Shown here piece by piece: positions 56,663-64,000 of a stretch of DNA of 64,000 bases. The first letter of the stretch is position 1. Each line of letters opens with the position of its first letter. The position numbers and the translations under genes are program-made. A model generated the notes under the pieces. It was not told the DNA's origin. It worked only from the letters and a program-made list of their open reading frames with translations, and did no database searches. This stretch comes from Flavobacteriales bacterium (GTDB taxonomy: Bacteria > Bacteroidota > Bacteroidia > Flavobacteriales_F > PHOS-HE28): positions 62,001 through 126,000 of the forward strand of contig JADJOG010000001.1 in assembly GCA_016713865.1 (NCBI GenBank). Direction: 5' to 3'.

Positions 56663-57751
56663 ATGACCGTCGCCACCAAGAAGAAAGTCCACAACTACAG
56701 CGCTGGCCCCTGCATACTGCCGCAAGAGGTCTTTGTGCAAGCCGCGCAAGCCGTGCTCGACTTCGAGGGCAGCGGGCTCAGCATCCTGGAGATCAGCCAC
56801 CGCAGCAAGCCCTTCGAGGCGGTGATGGCCAAGGCCCAAGCACTTGTGAAAGAGCTGCTTGGCGCACCGGACCATTACCAAGTGGTATTCCTCGGCGGCG
56901 GTGCCAGCACGGGTTTCACGACGGTGCCGCTGAATTACATGAAGCCGGGCGGCAAGAGCGCCTACGTGAACACGGGTGAATGGGCCACGCGCGCTATCGA
57001 GGAGAGCAAGCTCGTAGGCGAAACGCTCGTGGTGGCAAGCAGCGAGGACAAGAACTTCAGCTACATCCCCAAGGGATTCGAGATTCCTGCCGATGCCGAC
57101 TACTTCCAGCTGACCAGCAACAATACCATTTTCGGCTCGCAGTGGAAGCAATTTCCCAAGAGCCCGGTTCCAGTGGTGTGCGACATGAGCAGCGACATCT
57201 TCAGCCGACCGGTGCAAGTGAGCGATTTCGCCCTGATCTATGGTGGGGCGCAGAAGAACATGGGACCCGCTGGAGCAACCGTATATCTCTTCGATCCCGA
57301 GCGCACCGGCAACACTGGCCGTAAGATCAGCCCTATGCTTGACCTGAAGAACCACGGCGCCAAGGAGAGCATGTACAACACGCCGCCGGTTTTCGCGGTG
57401 TACGTGAGCATGCTCACCATGCAATGGATGAAGAAGGTGGGCGGCGTTGCCGAGATCGAGAAGCGCAATAGCGCAAAGGCGAAACTGCTCTACGATGCGA
57501 TCGACCGCCTGCCGATGTTCAAAGGCACCACCGCTGTGGAGGACCGCAGCCCCATGAACGCCACTTTCGTGATGAGCGATGCGGCGCTGGAGCCCGCCTT
57601 TGATGCCTTGTGGAAAGAAGCCGGCATCAGCGGCATCCGCGGGCACCGCAGCGTTGGCGGCTACCGCGCAAGCATGTACAACGCCCTGCCCATCGAGAGC
57701 GTGCAAGCGCTCGTTGATGTGATGGAGCATTTCGCACAGAAGAACGGATAA
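56663..57751 (+). CDS. serC: Phosphoserine aminotransferase
   Basis: PLP enzyme converting 3-phosphohydroxypyruvate and glutamate to phosphoserine, in serine synthesis and possibly pyridoxal phosphate synthesis. The 362-residue protein begins VHNYSAGPCILPQEV and has LEISHRSKPFEAVM, FLGGGASTGF, the PLP Lys in YGGAQKNMGPAG near residue 196, and GHRSVGGYRASMYNALP at the C terminus. First of four genes in a tight run with serA, DUF1015 and YggS, the first three of which are a conserved block in Bacteroidota. Confidence 0.97.
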   Translation: MTVATKKKVHNYSAGPCILPQEVFVQAAQAVLDFEGSGLSILEISHRSKPFEAVMAKAQALVKELLGAPDHYQVVFLGGGASTGFTTVPLNYMKPGGKSAYVNTGEWATRAIEESKLVGETLVVASSEDKNFSYIPKGFEIPADADYFQLTSNNTIFGSQWKQFPKSPVPVVCDMSSDIFSRPVQVSDFALIYGGAQKNMGPAGATVYLFDPERTGNTGRKISPMLDLKNHGAKESMYNTPPVFAVYVSMLTMQWMKKVGGVAEIEKRNSAKAKLLYDAIDRLPMFKGTTAVEDRSPMNATFVMSDAALEPAFDALWKEAGISGIRGHRSVGGYRASMYNALPIESVQALVDVMEHFAQKNG

Positions 57752-57777
57752 CCAACGCCCGGAGCGGTTCAACACAC

Positions 57778-58746
57778 ATGCGCGTACACGCAAACGACGG
57801 CATCTCTGCCAAAGCCAAGGCCGCTCTATCCGAAGAGGGCTTCACCGTGACCACGGATCACGTTCCGCAGGACCAGCTCGCCGCATTCCTGAACAAGGAG
57901 AACGTGAGCGTGCTGCTGGTGCGCAGCGCGACCAAGGTGCGGCGCGACCTGATTGATGCCTGCCCCGGAATCAAGCTCATTGGCCGCGGTGGCGTGGGCT
58001 TGGACAACATCGATGTGGCCTATGCACGCAGCAAGAACATCCCGGTGGTGAATACCCCGGCCAGCAGCAGCATCAGCGTGGCAGAGCTCGTGATCGCGCA
58101 CCTTTTCACCCTGATGCGCTCGCTGCACAAGAGCAATCGTCGCATGCCCGGTGAGGGCCGGAGCCGATTCAAAGAGCTGAAGAAGGAATACGAGAAGGGT
58201 TTCGAGCTGCGCGGCAAGACGCTTGGCATCATCGGCTTCGGACGTATCGGCCAGTGGACGGCGCGCTATGCGCTGGGCTGCGGCATGAACGTGATCTACT
58301 CCGACAGCCATGCTACAGCCGATGCCATCGAGCTCACCATCGGGAATGTGCCCGTACGTGTGCCTGTTAAGATGGTCCCGATGGAAGAACTGCTCAAGCA
58401 GAGCGATTGCATCAGCCTGCATGTGCCCGCGCAGAAGGATGGCCGCGCCGTGCTGGGCAAGCGCGAGCTTGGCATGGCGAAGCCCGGCGTGGTGATCGTG
58501 AACACCGCTCGCGGCGGGAGCATCGATGAGGATGAGCTGCTCGCTGCGCTGAAGGACGGGCGCGTGCGAGGTGCCGCGCTCGATGTGTTCGTGAACGAGC
58601 CCGAGCCGCGCGGCGAGCTGATGGCCGAGCCGAACCTGAGCTTGAGCCCGCACATCGGCGCGGCAACCGCCGAGGCACAAGGCCGCGTGGGCGATGAACT
58701 GGTGGAGCGCATCGTGGCCTGGCGCAGCGCCGCCACCGTGAGCTGA
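57778..58746 (+). CDS. serA: D-3-phosphoglycerate dehydrogenase-like D-2-hydroxyacid dehydrogenase
   Basis: NAD-dependent oxidoreductase of 322 residues, the short SerA form without ACT domain. Rossmann fold: TLGIIGFGRIGQWTARYAL near residue 146. Catalytic Arg is in NTARGGSIDEDEL, Glu in FVNEPEPRGEL and His in LSPHIGAATAEA. By position next to serC it should make 3-phosphohydroxypyruvate, the first step of serine synthesis. The symbol follows from context; the sequence alone fits several D-hydroxyacid dehydrogenases. Confidence 0.85.
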   Translation: MRVHANDGISAKAKAALSEEGFTVTTDHVPQDQLAAFLNKENVSVLLVRSATKVRRDLIDACPGIKLIGRGGVGLDNIDVAYARSKNIPVVNTPASSSISVAELVIAHLFTLMRSLHKSNRRMPGEGRSRFKELKKEYEKGFELRGKTLGIIGFGRIGQWTARYALGCGMNVIYSDSHATADAIELTIGNVPVRVPVKMVPMEELLKQSDCISLHVPAQKDGRAVLGKRELGMAKPGVVIVNTARGGSIDEDELLAALKDGRVRGAALDVFVNEPEPRGELMAEPNLSLSPHIGAATAEAQGRVGDELVERIVAWRSAATVS

Positions 58747-58751
58747 GAAGC

Positions 58752-59966
58752 ATGATCGAGCTGCGGCCCTTCCGCGCATGGCGACCAGCGCCGGACAAGG
58801 CGCACCTGGTGGGGTCGCGCACCTATGTGAGCTACAGCGAAGCCGAACTGGCCAATCGGCTGGCCGAGAATCCGCACAGCTTCCTGCATGTGCTGCGGCC
58901 AGACGATGCGAGCACCGAGAAGCTGCCGCGTGCAACACGCTTCCATCGCGTGCGCACTGCATTCAAGAACTTCTGCGATCGCGGCACGATGCTTCGCGAG
59001 GAGACGCCCGTGATCTACCTGTACGAGCAGGAGGCCCGAGGCAACATCACGCGCGGAATCATCTGTGGCGTGAGTTCTGGAGCATACGACGAAGGCTTGA
59101 TCAAGAAACACGAGCAAACCCTCACGGCGCGAGAGAACCTTTTCGCCGAATACCTCGGCGCCACGGGCATGAATGCGGAGCCTGTATTGCTGGCCACGCC
59201 CGATGGCACTGCTTGGGAAGCGCTGCTCGATCCACTGCTCTCGACCAAACCGACATACGCCTATCGGACGCGCGACCTGGTCAGCCACCGCCTGTGGCCG
59301 ATCGCCAATCGCGAACTGATCGCTCGATTGCAACGTGCGTTCGCCGCAGTTCCAGCGCTCTACATCGCCGATGGCCATCATCGCTTGGCGAGCAGCACCC
59401 GTCTCGCGGCATCACGCGCTTGCACCGATGTCGACCCTGCATTCTGGTGCCTGGCGTACATCGTGCCACGCAAGCAGCTGTACATCTACAATTTCGACCG
59501 CGCTTTCAGCGGCCTTGGTCTGGGCGAATCGGAACTGCTGCGCCGTGTCGCGAAGGCCGGACGCTTGGAAACCATCGCCACACCCTTCGCGGCTCCAGGA
59601 GTCGTTGGCGTGCGCACAACCAGTGGCTGGCATGCGTTGCACCTTCCTCCAGCCGACACCACGCGCTCCACAGCCGACCGGTTGGATGCCGCTCGATTGA
59701 GCGAACTGGTGCTTGCACCGCACCTCGGCATAGCCGACCTGCGCACCGATGCCCGCGCGAGGTTCGTGCCCGGCACCGAAGGCACCACCGCGCTCGACGA
59801 ACTCGTCGATCGCGGCAGCGCGGAGATCGCGTTCCACCTGCATCCGGCCAGCTTCGCGGAACTGAAAGCCGTTGCCGATGAAGGAGGCACCATGCCACCG
59901 AAGAGCACCTACATTGAGCCGAAGCTGCGAAGCGGCATGGTCGTTTACTCGCTCGAAGAAGCATGA
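58752..59966 (+). CDS. DUF1015 family protein
   Basis: A 404-residue protein of the DUF1015 family. It begins LRPFRAWRPAPDKAHLV and shows FLHVLRPD, VIYLYEQEARGNITRGIICG, the conserved YIADGHHRLASSTRLA near residue 200, and PPKSTYIEPKLRSGMVVYSL near the end. Family function is not established; its constant partnership with serC and serA suggests a role in serine metabolism. It starts 5 bases after serA, and its stop overlaps the next gene by four bases. Confidence 0.92.
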   Translation: MIELRPFRAWRPAPDKAHLVGSRTYVSYSEAELANRLAENPHSFLHVLRPDDASTEKLPRATRFHRVRTAFKNFCDRGTMLREETPVIYLYEQEARGNITRGIICGVSSGAYDEGLIKKHEQTLTARENLFAEYLGATGMNAEPVLLATPDGTAWEALLDPLLSTKPTYAYRTRDLVSHRLWPIANRELIARLQRAFAAVPALYIADGHHRLASSTRLAASRACTDVDPAFWCLAYIVPRKQLYIYNFDRAFSGLGLGESELLRRVAKAGRLETIATPFAAPGVVGVRTTSGWHALHLPPADTTRSTADRLDAARLSELVLAPHLGIADLRTDARARFVPGTEGTTALDELVDRGSAEIAFHLHPASFAELKAVADEGGTMPPKSTYIEPKLRSGMVVYSLEEA

Positions 59967-60649
59967 GCGTGGGCAATGATTGGAAGGCACGGCTCGCTGA
60001 GCGCTATGCGGATGTGAAGGCCTCGCTCCGGCCGGGTATCACGCTCGTAGCGGTTAGCAAGCTGCGCGCTCCGGAAGAGATCAAGGCGCTGTACGACATC
60101 GGCCATCGCGATTTCGGCGAGAACTACGTTCAGGAGCTGCGCGCTAAGCAGCCGCTTCTGCCCAATGATATCCGCTGGCATTTCATCGGGCACTTGCAAC
60201 GCAGCAATGTCAAGCATATCGTTCCATTCGTCCATCTCATTCACGGCGTGGATAGCGAGCCCCTGCTGGATGAGATCGAGAAACGCGCTGCCGCCTGCGG
60301 ACGAGCAATCGATGTGCTCCTGCAGGCGCGGATCGCCCGCGAGGAGACCAAGCACGGATTGCCGCCGACCCAAGTGGCGGTAGTCGTGCGGGCATGGAAG
60401 CCAGGTCGTTGGCAGCATATCAGGCTCGTCGGCCTCATGGGCATGGCCAGCCTGACCAACGATCGTGAAGCGATTGCCAAAGAGTTCGGAATACTGGCCG
60501 ACCTAGCGGCGCAGTTGAAGGGGCATGCGCCAGAACCCGAGTGTTTCAGCGTGCTCAGCATGGGCATGAGCGGTGATCTGGACCTTGCCATGGACGCGGG
60601 GAGCACCATGGTTCGAGTGGGCACGGCCATTTTCGGTGAACGAGGCTGA
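59963..60649 (+). CDS. YggS family pyridoxal phosphate-dependent protein
   Basis: PLP homeostasis protein (COG0325, alanine racemase N-terminal fold) of 228 residues. PLP Lys is in LVAVSKLRAPEEI; other motifs are FGENYVQEL, WHFIGHLQRSNVK, LMGMASLTND and the phosphate site FSVLSMGMSGDLDLAM with STMVRVGTAIFG. It keeps free PLP and amino-acid pools in balance. ATGA overlap with DUF1015 places it in the serC operon, which is sensible since SerC uses PLP. Confidence 0.95.
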   Translation: MSVGNDWKARLAERYADVKASLRPGITLVAVSKLRAPEEIKALYDIGHRDFGENYVQELRAKQPLLPNDIRWHFIGHLQRSNVKHIVPFVHLIHGVDSEPLLDEIEKRAAACGRAIDVLLQARIAREETKHGLPPTQVAVVVRAWKPGRWQHIRLVGLMGMASLTNDREAIAKEFGILADLAAQLKGHAPEPECFSVLSMGMSGDLDLAMDAGSTMVRVGTAIFGERG

Positions 60650-60694
60650 TCCAACACCTAAGCAACCGGCAGCGTTTGGCACGTCTTCGTTGCA

Positions 60695-60702
60695 TACTTT
60701 CG
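60695..60702 (+). promoter_or_regulatory. Putative -7 box TACTTTCG
   Basis: TACTTTCG, one base off TAnnTTTG, lies 17 bases before the ATG at 60720. Confidence 0.45.
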
Positions 60703-60719
60703 GTCCGCAAGCGGGTCCC

Positions 60720-61742
60720 ATGAAGCACATCCCTACCCTGATCGGCGCCATCGCCTTTTCGATTGGCACCACGCACGCTCAACGAAATCTCGAGGTCGGC
60801 ATTGCCCCTGGGGTGGTGCACTACTACGGCGACTTGGGCAATTACGATGGCAGCGTACAATGGAACAGCGCGCGTCCAGGGCTCATGCTCACATTCCGTG
60901 ATTTCCTTCCGAATCACCGGCGGTACGTGACGCGCTCGCTCACCACTGAAGTGCGCCTGAACTGGTTCCGTGTAGGCTACGATGAGCGCGCATCGGTAAA
61001 GGGAATGGACTACACGGACCTCCGCAATTACAAGCGTGGCCTCGGTTTCCGTAACGACATGTTCGGTGTATCGTCGCATCTGGTGCTGAACGCCTATCGT
61101 GAGCCATACCAGCCACTCTTCCAGCAGCGCTTCTTCATGTACTTCCATGTCGGACTAGGCGCTTACTACGGCCGCCCGAAAGCCGACCTGTTCAATGGCG
61201 GGATTGACACGCTCAATCGCTACCACTTCTGGGACGATGGCACCGTTCGGAACGGCCCGCAAAGCGACCCGACCGCGAGTGTGATCGAGCGCGACGGCAA
61301 GTACGAGACCGACCTTTACGAATGGCAGACCGAGGGCGGCGTGGGCGCAGGTGAAGCTGGCAGACGCTACCGAATCTCGCCATGGCACATCGGCATCCCA
61401 ATGGGCGCTGGCATCCGTTACATGGTAACCAAGCAGATCAGCGTGGGCATGGAGCTCACCTACATCATGTTCACCGACGACCATATCGACGATGTGAGCG
61501 ACCGCTATTCGACCTACACGGAGATTGATGCTGCCTATCCCGGCGATGCGCGTGCACAAGCCCTGGCCCGATACATCAGCGACCCCACCGGCTACGGCAC
61601 GAACGGCACCATCAGCTACATCACCAGCCGAAGGGGCAACCCCGGCCTGCTGGACACGATCAGCTTCCTCAATTTCGAAGTGAGCTACAAGTTCAAGCGG
61701 GGCGCGGGCCGCCGCAGCTTCTTGAGCCTGAAGCGCGACTGA
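60720..61742 (+). CDS. PorG-like outer-membrane beta-barrel protein
   Basis: A 340-residue outer-membrane protein of the PorG/DUF6089 group; PorG is part of the type IX secretion machinery. Signal peptide MKHIPTLIGAIAFSIGTTHAQ. Barrel-like strands include NLEVGIAPGVVHYYGDLGNY, LTTEVRLNWFRVGYDERA, FMYFHVGLGAYYGRP and IGIPMGAGIRYMVTKQISVG. The closing SFLNFEVSYKFKR is a typical barrel end. An extracellular-loop-like insert contains YETDLYEWQTEGG. Consistent with the T9SS cargo elsewhere in the window. PorG itself versus a paralogue cannot be settled from sequence. Confidence 0.75.
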   Translation: MKHIPTLIGAIAFSIGTTHAQRNLEVGIAPGVVHYYGDLGNYDGSVQWNSARPGLMLTFRDFLPNHRRYVTRSLTTEVRLNWFRVGYDERASVKGMDYTDLRNYKRGLGFRNDMFGVSSHLVLNAYREPYQPLFQQRFFMYFHVGLGAYYGRPKADLFNGGIDTLNRYHFWDDGTVRNGPQSDPTASVIERDGKYETDLYEWQTEGGVGAGEAGRRYRISPWHIGIPMGAGIRYMVTKQISVGMELTYIMFTDDHIDDVSDRYSTYTEIDAAYPGDARAQALARYISDPTGYGTNGTISYITSRRGNPGLLDTISFLNFEVSYKFKRGAGRRSFLSLKRD

Positions 61743-61759
61743 TCACACGAGCATCCTTC

Positions 61760-62310
61760 ATGAGTGACAAGAAATCGCGCAGCCAGCGATTGGAGCTGGC
61801 CTTCGCAGCGCTGCATGGCAACGACGAACAGGCGATCCTGGAATCGCTCAACCGGATAGAGCAGCAAGGTGATGCACGCGCCATCAGGCCCTTGCTCGAA
61901 GCATTGGATCGAAGGCCGTCGGCCGAAGTGGAGCGACGAATCACCGCGATGCTGCATCAAGTGAAGGCCTCCGATGCGGTTCCGTTCTTGTTGAAGCCCT
62001 CATAGATCCTCAACTGGCATCGGTCCGCCGAACCGTGGCTTCCGTTTTCTGGAACGCAGGGCTCGATGCGCGTGACCACCTTCCCGTGTTCATCGACCTT
62101 GCCATAGCTGGCGATGCGCAAGAGTGCTTCGAGAGCGCCACTGTGATCGAAAACCAGGAACTCTGGCCGGAGAAGTCCGCTCGGCAAGGGCTGGCACGGC
62201 TGCAACGGGCGATTAGCGAATGCACCGACGGGTATAAGCGCGCGATGCTCGAGGATGCAGCCCGGGCATTGCATGACAGGCTCAACGGCACTCCCGTAGC
62301 GGACGCGTAA
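61760..62310 (+). CDS. HEAT-repeat-like helical protein (frameshifted)
   Basis: About 183 residues after repair. Alpha-helical repeats of HEAT type appear in AILESLNRIEQQGDARAIRP, LLEALDRRPSAEVERRITAM, and FLLKALIDPQLASVRRTVAS. A one-base deletion near 61997 breaks the frame just after VPFLLK; the next frame continues ALIDPQ. Later helices (QGLARLQRAISECTDGYKRA) follow. Probably a soluble protein-binding scaffold. It starts 17 bases after the PorG-like gene. Confidence 0.7.
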
Positions 62311-62434
62311 GTGCTTTGGTAGCGGATCCTACGACTAGTGCCCTCCGGCGTTAACAGCAGGCGGTGCGTGGATCTTTCCGGCATCCTTATCCACGTTGGC
62401 ATGCGCGACATCACATTCGCGGCGTTCCTGCACC

Positions 62435-63418
62435 ATGAAACTTCCTTTGATTGCCGTTGCACGCGGCGGCTTCACCGGCGAATCGGTCATCAGTCATCAG
62501 AGCGCGGCGCGCATGATGGGTGCCATTGATCGCAGTCGCTACGATGCGCTCTTCGTAACGATCACGGCTGATGCATGGGCATGCGCTTCAGCCGATGAGA
62601 CCCCGCTCCCATTCGATCGCGGCCTTTTCGCCGTTGATCGCGGGCAAGGCTGGGAGCGCTTCAATGGAACGTTGATCGCCATTCACGGAAGCCCCGGCGA
62701 GGACGGATTGCTGCAAGGCTACCTCGACCTGCTGCAGGTGCCCTACCAAACCGGCGGTGTTGGCTGCATGGCGCTCACCATGAGCAAGTACAGCACTACG
62801 GCCATTTTGCGACAATCCGGTTTCGAAGCGGCCCCATCCGTTCTGCTGCTGAAAGGCATGGCCGATGCGGAAGCACGCTTGGCCACCATCGGGTATCCGT
62901 GTTTCGTGAAACCCGATCGTAGCGGCAGCAGCCTCGGCATCAGCAAGGTGAATGCGCCGAACGATCTGCCATTCGCGCTAGAGAAAGCCTTCGCTGAAGG
63001 CTCGGCGGTAATGGTTGAAGGCGCTGTGACCGGTCGTGAACTCACCTGTGGCGTGATCGATCTCGAAGGCCGCGCGCAAGCCCTACCGGTGTGCGAGATC
63101 CGCCATAGCCATGAGTTCTTCGACTATGAGGCGAAGTACCACGCGAGGGATACCGAGGAGCTGGTGCCCGCGCCCTTGCCCGATGAAGTGACGCGATTGG
63201 TGCAGCAGCGTTCCGCAGCGATCTACGAATTGCTCGAATGCAGGGGCATGGCGCGAGTTGACCACATCTGGACGGGCGACCATCTAGTGACCATCGAGGT
63301 GAACACGACGCCGGGCTTCAGCAGTGCCAGCATATTCCCCAAGATGCTCGAGGTCTCGCGAATCGGGGTGGAGCACGCGGTGAACGGACTGATCGCGCGC
63401 ATGCTAGCGCGAGGCTGA
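62435..63418 (+). CDS. ddl: D-alanine--D-alanine ligase
   Basis: ATP-grasp ligase of 327 residues making D-Ala-D-Ala for peptidoglycan. N terminus LIAVARGGFTGESVISHQSA; IHGSPGEDGLLQGYLDLLQV is the family signature near residue 82. Later motifs: YPCFVKPDRSGSSLGISKV, ELTCGVIDLEGRA, ARVDHIWTGD and EVNTTPGFSSASIFPKM, where Glu and Asn coordinate Mg. Intact, of normal length. Its 3' end overlaps the convergent rdgB by 15 bases. Confidence 0.95.
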   Translation: MKLPLIAVARGGFTGESVISHQSAARMMGAIDRSRYDALFVTITADAWACASADETPLPFDRGLFAVDRGQGWERFNGTLIAIHGSPGEDGLLQGYLDLLQVPYQTGGVGCMALTMSKYSTTAILRQSGFEAAPSVLLLKGMADAEARLATIGYPCFVKPDRSGSSLGISKVNAPNDLPFALEKAFAEGSAVMVEGAVTGRELTCGVIDLEGRAQALPVCEIRHSHEFFDYEAKYHARDTEELVPAPLPDEVTRLVQQRSAAIYELLECRGMARVDHIWTGDHLVTIEVNTTPGFSSASIFPKMLEVSRIGVEHAVNGLIARMLARG

Positions 63419-63827
63419 TCGCTGACGCAGGAAATCGGCAGCCTTCCTCATCGCCTGGGCCCTATGGCTCATCGCGTTCTTCTCGGCAGCGCTCATCTGC
63501 GCGAATGTGCGCTCATCGCCTATCGGCACGAACACGGGATCGTATCCGAAACCCTTTTCCCCATGCGGTTCATCGGTGATCGATCCTTCTATGACGCCTT
63601 CGAAGATGTGCTCTTCGCCCGCCGCCACCCACGCAAGCACAGTGCGGAATCGCGCACGCCGATCACTGTTGCCGCTCAATGCTGAAAGGAGCTTCATCGT
63701 GTTCGCCCGTGCATCCTTGGCTTCACCGGCATACCGCGCCGAACGAACGCCAGGCTCCCCCCGTCGGAAGCAATGCGCGCAACTCAACGGCCTTGCCCTC
63801 ATTCCCTGTGCACAGCACCAATCGCAT
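63404..63827 (-). pseudogene. RdgB/HAM1-like XTP/dITP diphosphatase, internally deleted and frameshifted
   Basis: House-cleaning pyrophosphatase removing non-canonical purine NTPs. The frame starts MRLVLCTGNEGKAVELRALLP, the normal family N terminus. It then jumps directly to EPGVRSARYAGEAKDARANT, followed by a normal C-terminal part: RFRTVLAWVAAGEEHIFEGV, GEKGFGYDPVF and AMSHRAQAMRKAADFL. About 50 residues, including the ADDTGLEV-type catalytic segment, are absent, and the frame changes at the join near 63758. About 141 codons compared with the usual 190-200. Could be a real deletion or an assembly collapse. Confidence 0.8.
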
Positions 63828-63867
63828 GGCTGCGAATATGCATCAGTCGTGCTTGCGCCCAACGGGA

Positions 63868-63875
63868 TACCTTGG
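63868..63875 (+). promoter_or_regulatory. Putative -7 box TACCTTGG
   Basis: TACCTTGG lies 19 bases before a TTG that opens the partial frame at 63895. Confidence 0.35.
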
Positions 63876-63894
63876 CCGCGAAGACCGGTACGCC

Positions 63895-64000
63895 TTGCCC
63901 AAGAGGATCATCGAGCAACTGCGCAACGATTTGCAGCGCATCCGAACGAAGGACTCCTTCGCGCGCAACGCCTTCACCATTTTCGGGGGGAATACGGCGG
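63895..64000 (+). CDS. N terminus of a possible flippase-type membrane protein (cut by window end)
   Basis: An open frame of at least 35 codons to the right edge, starting at TTG 63895. It reads PKRIIEQLRNDLQRIRTKDS then FARNAFTIFGGNTA. A basic N terminus followed by FARN-x-FT-x-F-GN resembles the start of oligosaccharide flippases (Wzx-like). Too short to be sure; the start codon is also uncertain. Confidence 0.35.
   Translation, partial: MPKRIIEQLRNDLQRIRTKDSFARNAFTIFGGNTA

Overview
The window looks like a chromosomal segment of a GC-rich member of the Bacteroidota, most likely a Flavobacteriales-type bacterium from a metagenome or a lightly polished assembly. Support: gliding/type IX secretion genes (gldF, gldG, a type-B sorting C-terminal domain, a PorG-like barrel), a LuxC-type acyl-CoA reductase beside a ferredoxin, few Shine-Dalgarno sequences, and many genes preceded by a TAnnTTTG/TAnnTTCG element, which matches the Bacteroidota -7 promoter box. 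No tRNA, rRNA, CRISPR array, transposase or integrase was recognised.

Layout. 1-4612 (minus) is the 5' part of a very large secreted protein with a gingipain-like region and about 19 Cys-rich repeats of roughly 39 residues; its 3' end lies outside the window. 4929-16212 (plus) is a compact hybrid NRPS/PKS locus: A-PCP-KS-AT-ACP-aminotransferase, then C-A-PCP-TE, then a stand-alone thioesterase homologous to the terminal TE. 16252-28442 holds murQ, lipoproteins, acyl-CoA reductase, ferredoxin, an acyl-CoA synthetase, a SCO1-like protein, a phosphatase, a PhyH-type dioxygenase, purC, phoH and an S-adenosylmethionine hydrolase-family gene. 28482-34360 holds a TPR protein, gldF-gldG-DUF4340 and dnaN. 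34424-46938 holds a META lipoprotein, rhomboid protease, cytochrome c, MFS transporter, a T9SS type-B adhesin-like protein, a poorly coding interval, a GT-C/TPR fusion and a DPP-IV-like peptidase. 47063-54651 holds a heavily frameshifted POT transporter, a thioredoxin, citrate synthase, a methyltransferase, a stress protein and a site-2 protease. 54736-64000 holds small secreted proteins, the serC-serA-DUF1015-YggS run, a PorG-like barrel, a HEAT-like protein, ddl, a damaged rdgB and the start of another gene.

The most unusual content is the hybrid locus. Its domain order predicts an amino acid extended once with malonate, with the resulting beta-ketone transaminated instead of reduced, then joined to a second amino acid and released by a TE. 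That would give a vicinal 3,4-diamino-acid unit inside a very small peptide.

Caution: at least ten otherwise normal genes, including the essential dnaN, carry single-base frameshifts. Uncorrected sequencing indels are the simplest explanation, so frameshifts here should not be read as biology without read-level checking. Frameshifted genes are given as one feature across the full reconstructed span.
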